The notes: generated by a model from the sequence alone, not told the origin. A DNA stretch of 64,000 bases from Mycobacterium celatum (GCF_002101595.1 NZ_LQOM01000030.1:1-64000); one strand, 5' to 3'. Shown: positions 46,052 to 56,003, numbered from the stretch's first letter. Numbers and translations: made by a program.

Positions 46052-46433
46052 GCCTGAGCAGGCGATTTAACACAGACCTATTGCGTTTCTACAACAAAAC
46101 CTGCTGACTCTCCCCTGGGAACCCCATCAGGGACGACGCGGCGACGGGGGCCACAGGCAGGCCCGCCCATTCAGCAGTTCCTGTTCAGCCGGCGCGGCGC
46201 TCGCACATCGGGGCGGCCGCGTCGTCAGGTCAAGTACCACGGTGGCGATGGTGCATTCCACGTCTTCCATAGCGGTTGTGACGCGGCGGTGTCTCGTTCG
46301 GTTCCAGGGGATTACTCCCGCTAGCCGACTCGTCACGCAAATAGGCGTCTAGACGTTTCTTGGCGTCGTCGTGACGGTCGACGGCGTGATGCCTCGCTGC
46401 GACGATGAAGCTGGCCCGCAGGCCTCAGCCGGG
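46052..46433. other. Intergenic stretch between toxin-antitoxin remnant and USP gene
   Basis: No supported gene. The frames open here (for example 46127-46336 minus) show no domain. The first 60 bases are less GC-rich and could carry the promoter of the leftward Xre-ImmA gene. The rest separates the island from the universal stress protein stop. Confidence 0.45.
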
Positions 46434-46886
46434 TCAGCCCGTGGTGTGCACGATCAGCACGTCGACCTTGGCCTTGCTGGCGACGCTGCCGGGGATGGAG
46501 AACACGCGCCCGATGATCGCAGAACGAGCGTCGAGTCCCACATTGCCGACGACCAGCAGGTCGGCCTTAGCCGCCCCGGCAGCGTCAACCAGTGCCTCTA
46601 CCGCGGCACCCTGAATCGGCCGCTCTTCGATGTTCTTCGCCCCAGCCGCCTTGGCCCGCTCACGGGCGTCGCGCAGGATCGCATAGATCGGGGCGTTGCC
46701 ACGCACCTTGTAGGCCTCGTCGCCGAGGATGTCGGCCGCGCGCGGATCGTCCTCATGCGGGAGATACCCGGTCGCAATGATCAGCTTCGCGTTCGCCTCG
46801 GCGGCGATCCGCGCCGCACGCTCGACTGCCCGCAGCGACGACTGCGAGCCGTCGGTACCGACCACCACGGTCTGATAGGCCGTCAT
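46434..46886 (-). CDS. Universal stress protein (TB15.3 / Rv1636-like)
   Basis: A single-domain USP of 150 residues. The N-terminal TVVVGTDGSQSSLRAVERAARIA and the C-terminal ADLLVVGNVGLDARSAIIG then SIPGSVASKAKVDVLIVHTT show the ATP/cAMP-binding pattern G-x2-G-x9-G. It resembles TB15.3, a cAMP-binding USP in M. tuberculosis, though Rv1636 is at another locus. Lies 86 bases downstream of mceF on the same strand and may have its own promoter. Confidence 0.9.
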   Translation of the reverse strand: MTAYQTVVVGTDGSQSSLRAVERAARIAAEANAKLIIATGYLPHEDDPRAADILGDEAYKVRGNAPIYAILRDARERAKAAGAKNIEERPIQGAAVEALVDAAGAAKADLLVVGNVGLDARSAIIGRVFSIPGSVASKAKVDVLIVHTTG

Positions 46887-46972
46887 TTGCCCTCCCCGCC
46901 CGGTTGGCTAGTTCCCCATCGCAGACAGTAACGCCCCCACGCGGGCAGGCAGCACCATTCCGCGAAACGCAC

Positions 46973-48523
46973 CTAGCGGCCCGGTGCCAGCATCGCCTTC
47001 CATCCCTCGTCTCCTGTCCTGGTCGAGTTTTCCACCGCGTATTTGACCCCGTCGGGCCCGGTCAACTCGCCGCTCTGCGGACTGTAGAGAGCCGTGGGAG
47101 GCCAGCTGGGGATGTAGACGCAGGGGTTCGGCTGCTGACCATTGCACTCCACGGTCCCCGACCCCGGCCGCTGCAGCGGATCGCTGACGGGAGGCGGCGT
47201 CCCCGTCACCTTGTCTGCCGGCGCCGGGTTGAGTCCGTTGTTCACCGACGGCGCAGGTATCACCTGACCCGGGTTCACCGGCTGGTCGCAGCGCACCCCC
47301 GGCGCCGGGCAGTTGAGGATCTGGTTGGGGTCGCCGTACCACGGGTTGGTTCCCAGTGGGACATAGGGTTTGGGGTCACGGCACTCCCGTGGCGTCGCGG
47401 CGCGCTTGCCGGGGACGTCGACGCACGGAATGTTGCGCGCCCCGCGCACAGCGTTGGCGGGTGTGTCCTGCGGGATCTTGCAATATGTTCCCGACGGCAG
47501 CGGCGCCGGGCTGGTGTCCGCCGGGGATCGCCACTGAGATGGCGGGAGGAACCCGGTCAGACACGGCGGCGGCTGGTTGATCGTCAGCGCGTTGTCGAGC
47601 GAGGCGTAGCCCGGGAACGCTGTCGTCACCGTCTGGGCGGCCGCGGCGCCCTGCGGATATGCCACCAGCAGTTGCTCGACGTTCTTGTGGTAGCGCTTGA
47701 GCATGTCGAGCACGATTTCGAAATTCGCCAGTGTCTGCGGCAGTGATTCGCGGACGTCGTTGAACACCGCGTTGACTTGATCCGCGGTGGCGGGTCCCTG
47801 GTTCAGAATGCTTTGCACATGCTGGTCGTTGTCGGCCGTCTGCGCGGCCAGGATGTCGAGGTTGTGCGACCAGCGTTGGATGGCGCCGCTCGAATTGACT
47901 TGGCTGTCAAGGATTGGCGCGGAGTTTTCGATGATGTCGTCGATGTCGCCGATGTTGGTCTTGAAGTCGCCGGCAATGGCCTGGGTCGCGTCGACCAGCC
48001 GTTGCAGCGCGGGCCCCAGTCCGCCGACGGCTTGGGCTGTCTCGTCGAGCAGTGCGGCGATCTTGTCCTTGGGCAGCACGGCCAGCCCGCGGTTGGCGGC
48101 GTCCAGAGCCGGCCCGATCTCGGTCGGCACGCTTCCCTCGGTGATCGTCTGTCCCGGCGAGAAGTACGTGCCGGCGCGGCCCGCCGACACCAGGTCCAGA
48201 TACTGCTCACCGACCGCAGACACGGAATGCACGTTCGCGGTTGCGTCGACGGGGATCTTGTACCGGCCGGCGATACTCAGTGTCGCCTGCACACCGGTTT
48301 CGGTCGGTTTGACGGCGGTGACCTTGCCGATGGTTTCGCCGCGGTACGTCACGTTGGCCGTGGGATACAGACCGCCCGACGCGGGCAGGTTCGCCTTCAA
48401 CGTGTACTGACCGATTCCCACCACGCTGGGAAGCCGCAGGTAGTACCCGCCCAGCACGACGGCCATGATCGCGGTCAGGATGCCGAACAGGATCAGCTGG
48501 CGCCTCTCGAAGCGAGTCAGCAT
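46973..48523 (-). CDS. Mce-family protein MceF
   Basis: Last of the six MlaD/MCE-domain subunits, 516 residues, the usual length for MceF (515 in mce1). N-terminal membrane anchor about residues 10-27, MCE domain about 38-118 (YTLKANLPASGGLYPTANVTYRGETIGKV), helical part to about 310, and a Pro-rich C-terminal extension. Together MceA-F form a periplasmic tube that carries lipids to the YrbE permease. Its ATG 48523 overlaps the mceE stop by 7 bases. Not followed by mce-associated (mas/mam) genes here. Confidence 0.92.
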   Translation of the reverse strand: MLTRFERRQLILFGILTAIMAVVLGGYYLRLPSVVGIGQYTLKANLPASGGLYPTANVTYRGETIGKVTAVKPTETGVQATLSIAGRYKIPVDATANVHSVSAVGEQYLDLVSAGRAGTYFSPGQTITEGSVPTEIGPALDAANRGLAVLPKDKIAALLDETAQAVGGLGPALQRLVDATQAIAGDFKTNIGDIDDIIENSAPILDSQVNSSGAIQRWSHNLDILAAQTADNDQHVQSILNQGPATADQVNAVFNDVRESLPQTLANFEIVLDMLKRYHKNVEQLLVAYPQGAAAAQTVTTAFPGYASLDNALTINQPPPCLTGFLPPSQWRSPADTSPAPLPSGTYCKIPQDTPANAVRGARNIPCVDVPGKRAATPRECRDPKPYVPLGTNPWYGDPNQILNCPAPGVRCDQPVNPGQVIPAPSVNNGLNPAPADKVTGTPPPVSDPLQRPGSGTVECNGQQPNPCVYIPSWPPTALYSPQSGELTGPDGVKYAVENSTRTGDEGWKAMLAPGR

Positions 48524-49650
48524 TGCCGGTCCGCCCTTTCGACCAGCGGCCCGCCGGGAGCGTCGTTCGGGTTGGACGTGTAGCGCACGTCGGGGATCAT
48601 CGTGTCGGGATCACGGCCCCACGACTGCTCGAGCGCTCGCAGCGCTCCGGAGAATCCGGTGCCGGTGAGCATCGCGTTGTCGACGGCGCTGAGGGTCAGG
48701 TCGGCCGTCAGCGACAAGTTGAAGTAGTCACCGCGGAACGATTTCGGCACGGAGTCGACGTCGAACGGCTGGGCGAGGATCAGTTTGAGCGCGCGGATCA
48801 AATAGGGTGAGCCACGGCCGAGTTCCCGCAACGGGCACTGCAGCGACACCAGATCCTGGTGCAGGTTGCCCCGCGAAGGGGACAGGTACTGGTCGGTGAG
48901 CTCGCTGAGCCGCCCCACCGAGTCGACTGCGTTGATCAGCAGGTTCTGTTTGTCTGCGAAATGTTCGACCAGCGGCGGGAATTCGGTGAGAACGCGATCC
49001 AGGACGTCCGAGCGGGAACGCACGTACGCCAACAGCCGGTTGGTCGAATCGATGGCATGGGTGATGTCATCTCGTTGCTCGTTGAGCCGGGCCGTGAAGG
49101 TGTCCAGCTTGCCGAGGAAGGCACGGATCTGCTCGGCCCGCCCGTTGACGATGTTGTAGATCTCGTCCTGCAGCACTTCGAGGTTCGGAATGTGGCCGCC
49201 GCGCAAGATGATTGCGATACTGGCCAGCGTCTGTTCGGTCGTGGGATACGCCGACGAGTTCTTCAGCGGGATGGTGTCGCCGTCCTTCAGCAGCTCCGGC
49301 GACGGGTTGGGCGGGGCGGCCAACTCCACATGCTGAGAGCCGAGGAGGCTGGTCTGCCCGATCTTGGCCGTGGCGTTCTTGGGGAGCTTGACGTTCTTGT
49401 TCAGACCCAGCGTCAGCGTGGCGACCCAGTTCTTCAGCTTGATCGCGCGGACCGTGCCGACAAAGACATCGGCCACCCGCACCCGGCTGTTGTCGTTCAG
49501 GGCGAGTGTGTCGGGCATCTGCACGTAGACGGTGTAGGCGTCGGCTCCGGTGCCGGGCCCGCCGGGCATCGGAACATTCGCAATGCCATGCCAATTCGCG
49601 CACGACGTCAGTGCGACCGCAGCCACCAACAGGGCCAGCCCGCGCCTCAT
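48517..49650 (-). CDS. Mce-family lipoprotein MceE (LprK-like)
   Basis: The lipoprotein subunit of the Mce complex, 377 residues. Signal peptide MRRGLALLVAAVALTSC with lipobox LTSC, Cys17 being lipidated, then the MCE domain (YTVYVQMPDTLALNDNSRVRVADVFVGTVRAIKL) and helical segments. The start at ATG 49650 is set by the lipobox and by the ATGA overlap with mceD. Anchors the complex on the outer face of the cytoplasmic membrane or periplasmic side. Confidence 0.93.
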   Translation of the reverse strand: MRRGLALLVAAVALTSCANWHGIANVPMPGGPGTGADAYTVYVQMPDTLALNDNSRVRVADVFVGTVRAIKLKNWVATLTLGLNKNVKLPKNATAKIGQTSLLGSQHVELAAPPNPSPELLKDGDTIPLKNSSAYPTTEQTLASIAIILRGGHIPNLEVLQDEIYNIVNGRAEQIRAFLGKLDTFTARLNEQRDDITHAIDSTNRLLAYVRSRSDVLDRVLTEFPPLVEHFADKQNLLINAVDSVGRLSELTDQYLSPSRGNLHQDLVSLQCPLRELGRGSPYLIRALKLILAQPFDVDSVPKSFRGDYFNLSLTADLTLSAVDNAMLTGTGFSGALRALEQSWGRDPDTMIPDVRYTSNPNDAPGGPLVERADRQC

Positions 49651-51224
49651 GAGCCGGCCTCGGCGGGTAGCGGCGCCCCGGCAGGGCCCGGCGCGGGCGC
49701 CGGCGCGACCGGTCCCGCCACCACACCCGGTGCGGGCGGTGGCGGTGGGACCGGTACCTGCGGAGCCTGCACGCCGATGGGTGGCACCACCGGGTACTCG
49801 TCGTAGGCGTTCGGCGGTCCCGGCGGGGTTTGTAACCCCGGGGCCGGCGGCGGGGCATCGGGTCCGCCCATCAGCTCGGCCAGCGATTCGGGGGTCAGCA
49901 GGCTCGCCGTGACCGGACCTACCTGCGTGCCCTGCATCCCCGGCGCCACAACCCAGCCGGGCTGAGTGTTGCGGTGCGACAACGGGGTATCGGGCACCCA
50001 GATGCCTGGAACCGTGGTGTCCTTGTAGCCGGGCGGCGGCTGCAGCCGCGGCTCGGAATAGGCGACTTCCTTGGGCAGCGTCTCGGCGGTACTGAACGGG
50101 TTGAGGCCGAACGGCAAGTAGTTGAACTTGATCGCATCCAGGATCGGCGCCAGGTACTGCGCACACAGTTCGGCGGAATCTTGATAGCCGAGCCGGCTGC
50201 CGGCCTGAATCATGCTGCAAATGAACTGCATTGGGTTGGTGAAGTTCGGGATTGCCGGAATGGACATGACCGCGCCGTGCGACGGGTGGTAGATCCCGCC
50301 CAGGTTCGCTTGCAGCGTGGGCAGCACGTGCAGGCCGGTCTCCAACCCATTCAGCGGCTCGGGCTGGACCAGGGTGTTGGTCAGGTTGGCGAGGTTGTCG
50401 ACGTCGTGCGCGAGCACCTCGCGGTTCTTGGCCAGGAACGGGCGCAGCGTGGAGAGCAGGCTGTCGAATTGTTGTATCGCATTGGCCAGGTCGCGGTCGG
50501 ATCCGGTCAGCCTGTCGGTGAACTGGGCCAGGTTGTCGTTCAATGCGACGAACTGGCGGTCGTCTTTGTGCAGCGCGTTGACGAACATCGCAAGACTGCG
50601 TGCCACCGCGAAGAAGTCGCCGCGGCCCTCGTTCAGTGCGTTCAGCGACCGCGACAGGCTCTCCAGCGTGGCGTTGATCTGCTTGCCCTTGCCGGCCAAC
50701 CCGTCGGCGGACGATTCGATGAGATCACCGAACGGCCCCTTGGGCTGCTCGGGCGTCGGGCCGAGCTTGTCGATGATGTTGGCGACGCCGTTGCGCAGCT
50801 GGTCCCATTCCGTCGGCACCGCGGTGCGCTCGATCGGAATCACCGCGTTGTCGGTCAGCACGGGGCCACCTTTGTAGGGAGGCTCCAACTGGATGCTGCG
50901 CGACGCCACCACGGTGGGGTTCACGATCACCGCGGACGCGTCGGCGGGCACTTTGTATTTGTTGCTGTAGTGGAAGGTCACCTTCATCTTGTCGCCGGCA
51001 GGCTCGATCTTGTCGACTGAGCCGACGCGAATCCCCATGATCTGGACCTTGTCCCCGGAATAGAGCGCATTGGCCTCCGGGAAGTACGCGACGACGGTGT
51101 TGCTGGTCAACTTGTGGTAGAGCCGCACACCGGCGAAGCCGACGGCCAAAATCGCCACGGCCGCAAGCGATCCGGTGATCACCGAGGCCATCCGCGCGTT
51201 GCGGGTCCGGAAGATGTTGCTCAA
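49647..51224 (-). CDS. Mce-family protein MceD
   Basis: A 525-residue MCE subunit with an N-terminal anchor (residues about 13-33), MCE domain (VVAYFPEANALYSGDKVQIMGIRVGSVDKIEP), a long helical region to about 300, and a strongly Pro/Ala-rich tail of about 90 residues (PVPPPPPAPGVVAGPVAPAP). The Pro-rich tail and length are as in Mce1D. It overlaps mceC and mceE by 4 bases on each side, so expression is strictly coupled. Confidence 0.93.
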   Translation of the reverse strand: MSNIFRTRNARMASVITGSLAAVAILAVGFAGVRLYHKLTSNTVVAYFPEANALYSGDKVQIMGIRVGSVDKIEPAGDKMKVTFHYSNKYKVPADASAVIVNPTVVASRSIQLEPPYKGGPVLTDNAVIPIERTAVPTEWDQLRNGVANIIDKLGPTPEQPKGPFGDLIESSADGLAGKGKQINATLESLSRSLNALNEGRGDFFAVARSLAMFVNALHKDDRQFVALNDNLAQFTDRLTGSDRDLANAIQQFDSLLSTLRPFLAKNREVLAHDVDNLANLTNTLVQPEPLNGLETGLHVLPTLQANLGGIYHPSHGAVMSIPAIPNFTNPMQFICSMIQAGSRLGYQDSAELCAQYLAPILDAIKFNYLPFGLNPFSTAETLPKEVAYSEPRLQPPPGYKDTTVPGIWVPDTPLSHRNTQPGWVVAPGMQGTQVGPVTASLLTPESLAELMGGPDAPPPAPGLQTPPGPPNAYDEYPVVPPIGVQAPQVPVPPPPPAPGVVAGPVAPAPAPGPAGAPLPAEAGS

Positions 51225-52780
51225 TTCTGGCTACCTCCCGTGATTCCGCTGCCCCCGGTTCCACCCGGCGTGATGAACGGTGCCGGTAACTGCTCCCCCG
51301 GCCCAGGACGGGCGGGCGGCCCCGGGGGCAGCCCCGGCGCGAACGTCGACGGCGGCGGGGTCGGACCTGCCGGTTGCAGGTTCTCCGTGCGCGCCCCCGG
51401 TGGGGCGTTGGCGGGCAACGGCACCGGTATGCCGGGAACGTCCGGAGGCGGCTCACCTGGCCGCCCTGCGATCGGGATCCCCGGCGTCGGCGGCAGACCG
51501 TTCGCGGTCGGCGGCGACGTCGCGACGTCGATCGGCGACGGGAAACTACCCCCGAACGGTCCAACGTCGACGGCCGCACACGGCAGCGGGTTCCACGGCC
51601 GCGGCAGCGCGTCCGGCGGCGGGGTGTACGAACACGCCGATCCCGGCGGGACGGCCGGCCCGGGGTGATCGGGCGTACCCTCGGCCACCGGCGGCGCGGG
51701 CGGCGGCGCGCCGTTGGGGAACCGGGCGCCATTGGGGTCGGGGAAGCGGAACGCGGGCAATCCCGCAGTCTCCCAGAAGTGTTCGGGATCGATCCCGCGC
51801 TTCTTGAATGCGGCATCCACCCACGGCTGCAAGATCCAGTACGGCAGCAAATTGGCCAGCACGATCTTGAAGTAAGGGCCTGACGCGACGGATTCTCCCA
51901 GCGATGCGGCGAATTGACCGACGGTCTTGAGGCCTTCCGCGAGATCGGCTTTGCGTGCCACCAGCACGTCGCTGAGGGTGCGCAACTGCTCCAGCACGGT
52001 ATTGAGATTCGGGTTGTCGTTGATGACGCCCTGCACCTGGCGCGAGAACGCGGAAATGTTGCCCAGCAGCGCGTCGATGGCCCGTCCGCGTTCGTTGAAC
52101 GCGGCCAGCAGCGTCTTGGCGTTGACCAGCAGCCGGTTGATCTGCTCGCTGCGGTCACCGAGCACATTGGCAACTTTGTTGGCCTGCGTCAGCAGATGTT
52201 TGACCTCTTCGTCGCGTTTGCCGATGGTGTCGGAAAGTTTGGTCAGCCCGTCGAGGGTGGGACTCAGGTGCGAGTAGGTCTGGTCGATGGTCTGCGACAA
52301 GACGTTCAGCGACCGCTTGACAGTGTCGACGTCCCAGCCGGTTGCCGCCTTGGTGACGTCGAAGACCGCGTCGTAGATCTGGTACGGGGTGGTGCTTTGA
52401 CCTAGCGGCAAAACGCTTCCTGCTTTTAATGTTTCGGTTCCCCGCGGTTCGATCTCGAGCACCTTCTTGCCCAGGATGGTGTCGGTCTTGATCGCCAGCC
52501 GGCTCTCGGTGCCGATGGTGTTGGCGCCGATCGAGAACTTGATCACGACGTGGTCGCCTTCGATGTTGAGCGCCTGCACCGTGCCGACGTCCACGCCGCT
52601 GATGCGCACCTTGTCGTTCTTGTTCAGTTGACCGGTGTTGGCGAACTGCCCGTAGTAGCTCGGGCTGGCGAACAGCATCGGCACGCTGGTGAAGCTTTGG
52701 CCCACAACGGCTACGAGCACCAGCACGACCACGCCCGTAAGCCCTGCACGGAAGCGGTTGAATTCGGTGAGCGTTCTCAT
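51221..52780 (-). CDS. Mce-family protein MceC
   Basis: A 519-residue MCE subunit. I set the start at ATG 52780 (MRTLTEFNRFRAGLTG), which overlaps the mceB stop as ATGA; an upstream start would add 26 residues antisense-like in character. Anchor residues about 13-32, MCE domain YYGQFANTGQLNKNDKVRISGVDVGTV, helical barrel region to about 320, and a Pro/Gly-rich tail from about 345 to the end. Fits Mce1C in length. Confidence 0.93.
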   Translation of the reverse strand: MRTLTEFNRFRAGLTGVVVLVLVAVVGQSFTSVPMLFASPSYYGQFANTGQLNKNDKVRISGVDVGTVQALNIEGDHVVIKFSIGANTIGTESRLAIKTDTILGKKVLEIEPRGTETLKAGSVLPLGQSTTPYQIYDAVFDVTKAATGWDVDTVKRSLNVLSQTIDQTYSHLSPTLDGLTKLSDTIGKRDEEVKHLLTQANKVANVLGDRSEQINRLLVNAKTLLAAFNERGRAIDALLGNISAFSRQVQGVINDNPNLNTVLEQLRTLSDVLVARKADLAEGLKTVGQFAASLGESVASGPYFKIVLANLLPYWILQPWVDAAFKKRGIDPEHFWETAGLPAFRFPDPNGARFPNGAPPPAPPVAEGTPDHPGPAVPPGSACSYTPPPDALPRPWNPLPCAAVDVGPFGGSFPSPIDVATSPPTANGLPPTPGIPIAGRPGEPPPDVPGIPVPLPANAPPGARTENLQPAGPTPPPSTFAPGLPPGPPARPGPGEQLPAPFITPGGTGGSGITGGSQN

Positions 52781-53817
52781 TGCGGCGTACACCTGCCCGT
52801 GGGCTGCTGCCAGATCCTGACGGTGCGGACCGGGCCGCCGGGTTGCAGTCCGTTCCAATTGATCGTGACATCGCAGACGTAGAAGTTGACCCAGTCGCCG
52901 TAGAGGCCGATGCTGCGTCCGATCAGGTTGAGTGCGATCGGCCAGTTGTGGATCAGATCGCTGAGCTGATCACTTTGGTCGATCAGGGGCTGCTGGAAAG
53001 TCTGCAGGTAGTCGATTTCTTTGTGGAGCAGGGCGCGGTTGTCGGCCAGCAGGTCTGCGACCGTGCCGGCGGCGTCGCTGATGTGGGCGGTGCCGGCGGC
53101 CAGCGGATCAGCGCGATTGCGCAGTCCGGTGATCAGTCGCTCGAGGTTGTCGACGGTCTGGTCGAACTCCTTGCGGTGCTTGACGGTGGTGTCGAGCACG
53201 ACGTTCAGGTTCTTGATCACCTCGCCGATCGCATGATCTCGCTGCGCGATATGCGAAGTGGCTTGGGCGGTTTGGTCCAAGATGTTGTTGATAGTGCCGC
53301 CCTGGCCCTGGAACACGGTGATGATGGCCGACGCGATGGTGTTGACCTTCTCCGGATCGAGGGCACGGAACAGGGGCTTGAAACCACCAATCAGAGCGTC
53401 GAGATCAAGTGCAGGCGACGTCCGAGACAGCGGGATGAATCCACCGGCCGGCAGGATCCGGTCCGCGCCCTCGCCGTCGCCGCGTTTGAGTTCCACGTAG
53501 CGGTCGCCGATCAGGTTGAGGTAGCGGATTTGCGCTGTCGTGGACTGGTAGAGCGGCACCGAGCGGTCGACGTCGAAGTCCACCCGCACCCGCGTGCCGC
53601 CCTCGACCAGCCGCACCTTTTTGACCTTGCCGATCTCCACGCCGAAGGCACGGACGAACTGACCGTTGCGCAGGCCGCTTGCGTTGCTGAACTCCGCGGT
53701 GTAGCTGTTGGTGCGGTTGAACCGCATCTGACCGAACACCACGACGATCGACACGGTGATCAGCAGCAGCACCAACGAGACGATGCCGAGTTTGATTGCG
53801 TTGCCGGTAGTTTTCAT
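52777..53817 (-). CDS. Mce-family protein MceB
   Basis: A 346-residue MCE subunit (Mce1B is also 346). Membrane anchor residues 8-29 (IKLGIVSLVLLLITVSIVVVF), MCE domain YTAEFSNASGLRNGQFVRAFGVEIGKVKKV, then a long helical part predicted to line the lipid tunnel. No Pro-rich tail, ending in a short Cys-containing segment RIWQQPTGRCTPQ. Confidence 0.94.
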   Translation of the reverse strand: MKTTGNAIKLGIVSLVLLLITVSIVVVFGQMRFNRTNSYTAEFSNASGLRNGQFVRAFGVEIGKVKKVRLVEGGTRVRVDFDVDRSVPLYQSTTAQIRYLNLIGDRYVELKRGDGEGADRILPAGGFIPLSRTSPALDLDALIGGFKPLFRALDPEKVNTIASAIITVFQGQGGTINNILDQTAQATSHIAQRDHAIGEVIKNLNVVLDTTVKHRKEFDQTVDNLERLITGLRNRADPLAAGTAHISDAAGTVADLLADNRALLHKEIDYLQTFQQPLIDQSDQLSDLIHNWPIALNLIGRSIGLYGDWVNFYVCDVTINWNGLQPGGPVRTVRIWQQPTGRCTPQ

Positions 53818-55130
53818 GGATTGATCGTGTTGTCTCCCACTTGGCGGCCCCAGACGTATTCGATTGCGTACGGTGAGCCGGTTTCGATGTGGTTATACGG
53901 CGCAAGGCTGGCGCCGGTGTCCATCACCAGCCAGGGCGCCGGCCACAGATCCCGGGTGATGGGCTGCCAGCAACCCGGCGCGCCTCCCGGACCGCCGCGA
54001 GCGTTAACTCTCGGCAGATTGTCCGGGTAGACATAGGGATTCGGCGCTCCGCCGACCAGCCCGGCTAGCCCGAGGGCGCCCATCGTAGCTGATGCGCCGG
54101 CCAGCCCGGGAAGAGTCAGGATGCCTCCCAGCCCCGACATCAGCTCGGTCATGGTTTTCAGCGCGTAGCCGTTGCCGCCGCCCGTCGTCTCATAGGTCTT
54201 GGGTTCGGCGTCGTGGTAATTGCGGATCATGCAAAAGATCTCGGGGCTGTAGGTGTCGAGGAGCTCGGCGGTGGGCACCAGATCGGCGATCCCCCGTTGC
54301 AGGTAAGGTCCGCCGCGGGCGACGATGTCTTGGCCGGTGTTGCCCACCCCGGCGGCGGCCAGCAACGTTGCATCGAGGTCGGCTTCCTGCCGGTGCAGCG
54401 TGCGCGCCGTAATCACGGCGTTGTTGAGGGCGTCGAACAGATCCGGTGCGGCGTTGGCGTACGTGTCGCCGAGCGCTGCCAGCTGCGCAATGTCGTGGCG
54501 GACCTGCGGCATTCGAGGATTGATGTCGTCGAGGATGGCGTTGGCGTTGACGATCGACTGGCCGAACTTGTCGCCCAGCCCGTTCAGCGCCTCCGCGGCG
54601 GCGGCCAGGGTCAGGTTCACCTTGACCGGGTCCACCTTCTCCGTGATCGAGGTGAGCGTCTCGAACAAGGTATTGAACTCCGTCGTCACCGATATGGCAT
54701 CGATCACGCGCCGTGGGTTGATGCGCTGCGGCACAGGGTGTTTCGGCGATGTCAACGACACGTACTTGTTGCCGAACACTGTCGTCGCCCTGATGCTGGC
54801 GGCCACATTGGCCGGAATCAGCGGGAGGTATTTCGGATTCACATCCATCACGACTTCGGCCGCTGGCGCTCCGTCGCGCTGGACCTCCGAAATACGGGCC
54901 ACCCGGCCGATTTCCACCCCGTTGTAGGTGACCTTCGACCCCGGATCCATCACCAGGCCCGCCCGGGGAGCCACCATGGTCAACTTGGTCTTCGGTGTGA
55001 GCAAGCCGCGAAACTGCAACCACACGAACGTCAGAACCATCGCAGCGACCAACAAGAAGACCACCGCGGCCGTCTTGTACGGAGGGATACGCGGCTTGTT
55101 GACCTTGCCCTGGACCCGCGTCGTCATCAC
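53814..55130 (-). CDS. Mce-family protein MceA
   Basis: First MCE subunit, 438 residues. Anchor about residues 19-39, MCE domain LTMVAPRAGLVMDPGSKVTYNGVEIGRVARI, helical region, and a C-terminus PYAIEYVWGRQVGDNTINP that recalls Mce1A. The start is GTG 55130 or the ATG directly after it, 2 bases past the yrbEB stop. The family gives its name (mammalian cell entry) to the locus; the function supported now is lipid import. Confidence 0.94.
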   Translation of the reverse strand: MMTTRVQGKVNKPRIPPYKTAAVVFLLVAAMVLTFVWLQFRGLLTPKTKLTMVAPRAGLVMDPGSKVTYNGVEIGRVARISEVQRDGAPAAEVVMDVNPKYLPLIPANVAASIRATTVFGNKYVSLTSPKHPVPQRINPRRVIDAISVTTEFNTLFETLTSITEKVDPVKVNLTLAAAAEALNGLGDKFGQSIVNANAILDDINPRMPQVRHDIAQLAALGDTYANAAPDLFDALNNAVITARTLHRQEADLDATLLAAAGVGNTGQDIVARGGPYLQRGIADLVPTAELLDTYSPEIFCMIRNYHDAEPKTYETTGGGNGYALKTMTELMSGLGGILTLPGLAGASATMGALGLAGLVGGAPNPYVYPDNLPRVNARGGPGGAPGCWQPITRDLWPAPWLVMDTGASLAPYNHIETGSPYAIEYVWGRQVGDNTINP

Positions 55131-55132
55131 GA

Positions 55133-56002
55133 CTACACCGTGAGGTTGAAGTTCGGGTTCTTGCCGTAGACCGACATGGCTGTCAGCACGACCACGACAA
55201 CGATCGTGATCAGCGACAGCCGCATCGACCGACCCACCGCTTCACCGACCCCGACCGGCCCGCCGCTGGCGGTGTAGCCGTAGTAGCAGTGGGTGGTCAT
55301 CACGACCAGCGCGACGAGGATCACCTCGGCGAACGACCACGCCACGTCGTTGGGGCGCAGGAACGTGTGGAAGTAGTGGTCGTAGGTGCCGATGGACTGT
55401 CCGTAGAACAAGACCGTGGTGATTTGTGCGGACAGGAAGGCCAGGGTTATCGCCAGCCCGTAGAGCGGGATGATGACGACGAAACCCGCCACCACCCGGG
55501 TGGACACCAGGTAGGCGATCGACCTGACGCTCATCACCTCGAGCGCGTCGATCTCCTCGCTGATGCGCATCGCGCCCAACTCGGCGGTGGCCCCGGCGCC
55601 GACCGTGGCGGCCAGCGCCTGACCGGCGGCCACCGGCGCCACGAACCGCACATTGACCATCGCGGCCAGAAATCCGGTGAAAGCCTCGACACCGATGTTG
55701 CCCAGCGACGCAAAACCCTGGATGGCGACCAGCGAACCGGCGGACAAGGTGATGAAGCCGACGATGGCGGCGGTTCCGCCGACCACCGCCATCGCGCCGG
55801 TACCCATGCCCATCTGGGCAATCAGGCGCAGCAGCTCTCTGCGGTAGCGCTGCAGAGCGAAGGGGATTTGCCCCACCGCGGTCAGCGCGAACCAGACGAT
55901 CTGCCCGAGCTCGGTCAGTTGGTCCGCCGGAGCGCGTCGGTATCGGCGAAAGGTGGCCGCTGCCTGCGGGAAGCGGGCAAACGGTGCGACAGCCGTCGAC
56001 AT
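55133..56002 (-). CDS. YrbE-family Mce permease subunit B
   Basis: MlaE-type integral membrane subunit, 289 residues as in YrbE1B, with about five to six helices. GAGATAELGAMRISEEIDALEVMSV is the coupling-helix (EQ-loop) signature that contacts the Mce ATPase MceG/Mkl, which is encoded elsewhere. Pairs with the A subunit to form the permease for lipids handed over by MceA-F. The ATG is 1 base after the yrbEA stop. Confidence 0.95.
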   Translation of the reverse strand: MSTAVAPFARFPQAAATFRRYRRAPADQLTELGQIVWFALTAVGQIPFALQRYRRELLRLIAQMGMGTGAMAVVGGTAAIVGFITLSAGSLVAIQGFASLGNIGVEAFTGFLAAMVNVRFVAPVAAGQALAATVGAGATAELGAMRISEEIDALEVMSVRSIAYLVSTRVVAGFVVIIPLYGLAITLAFLSAQITTVLFYGQSIGTYDHYFHTFLRPNDVAWSFAEVILVALVVMTTHCYYGYTASGGPVGVGEAVGRSMRLSLITIVVVVVLTAMSVYGKNPNFNLTV

Positions 56003-56003
56003 G

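Noticed and set aside
46127..46336. 69-codon minus-strand frame between the toxin-antitoxin remnant and USP
   Set aside because: No ribosome site, Arg/Pro-rich translation without recognisable domain.
44129..46433. Prophage or complete integrative element next to tRNA-Thr
   Set aside because: No integrase, no structural genes and no repeated tRNA end inside the window; only a decayed toxin-antitoxin pair supports it.
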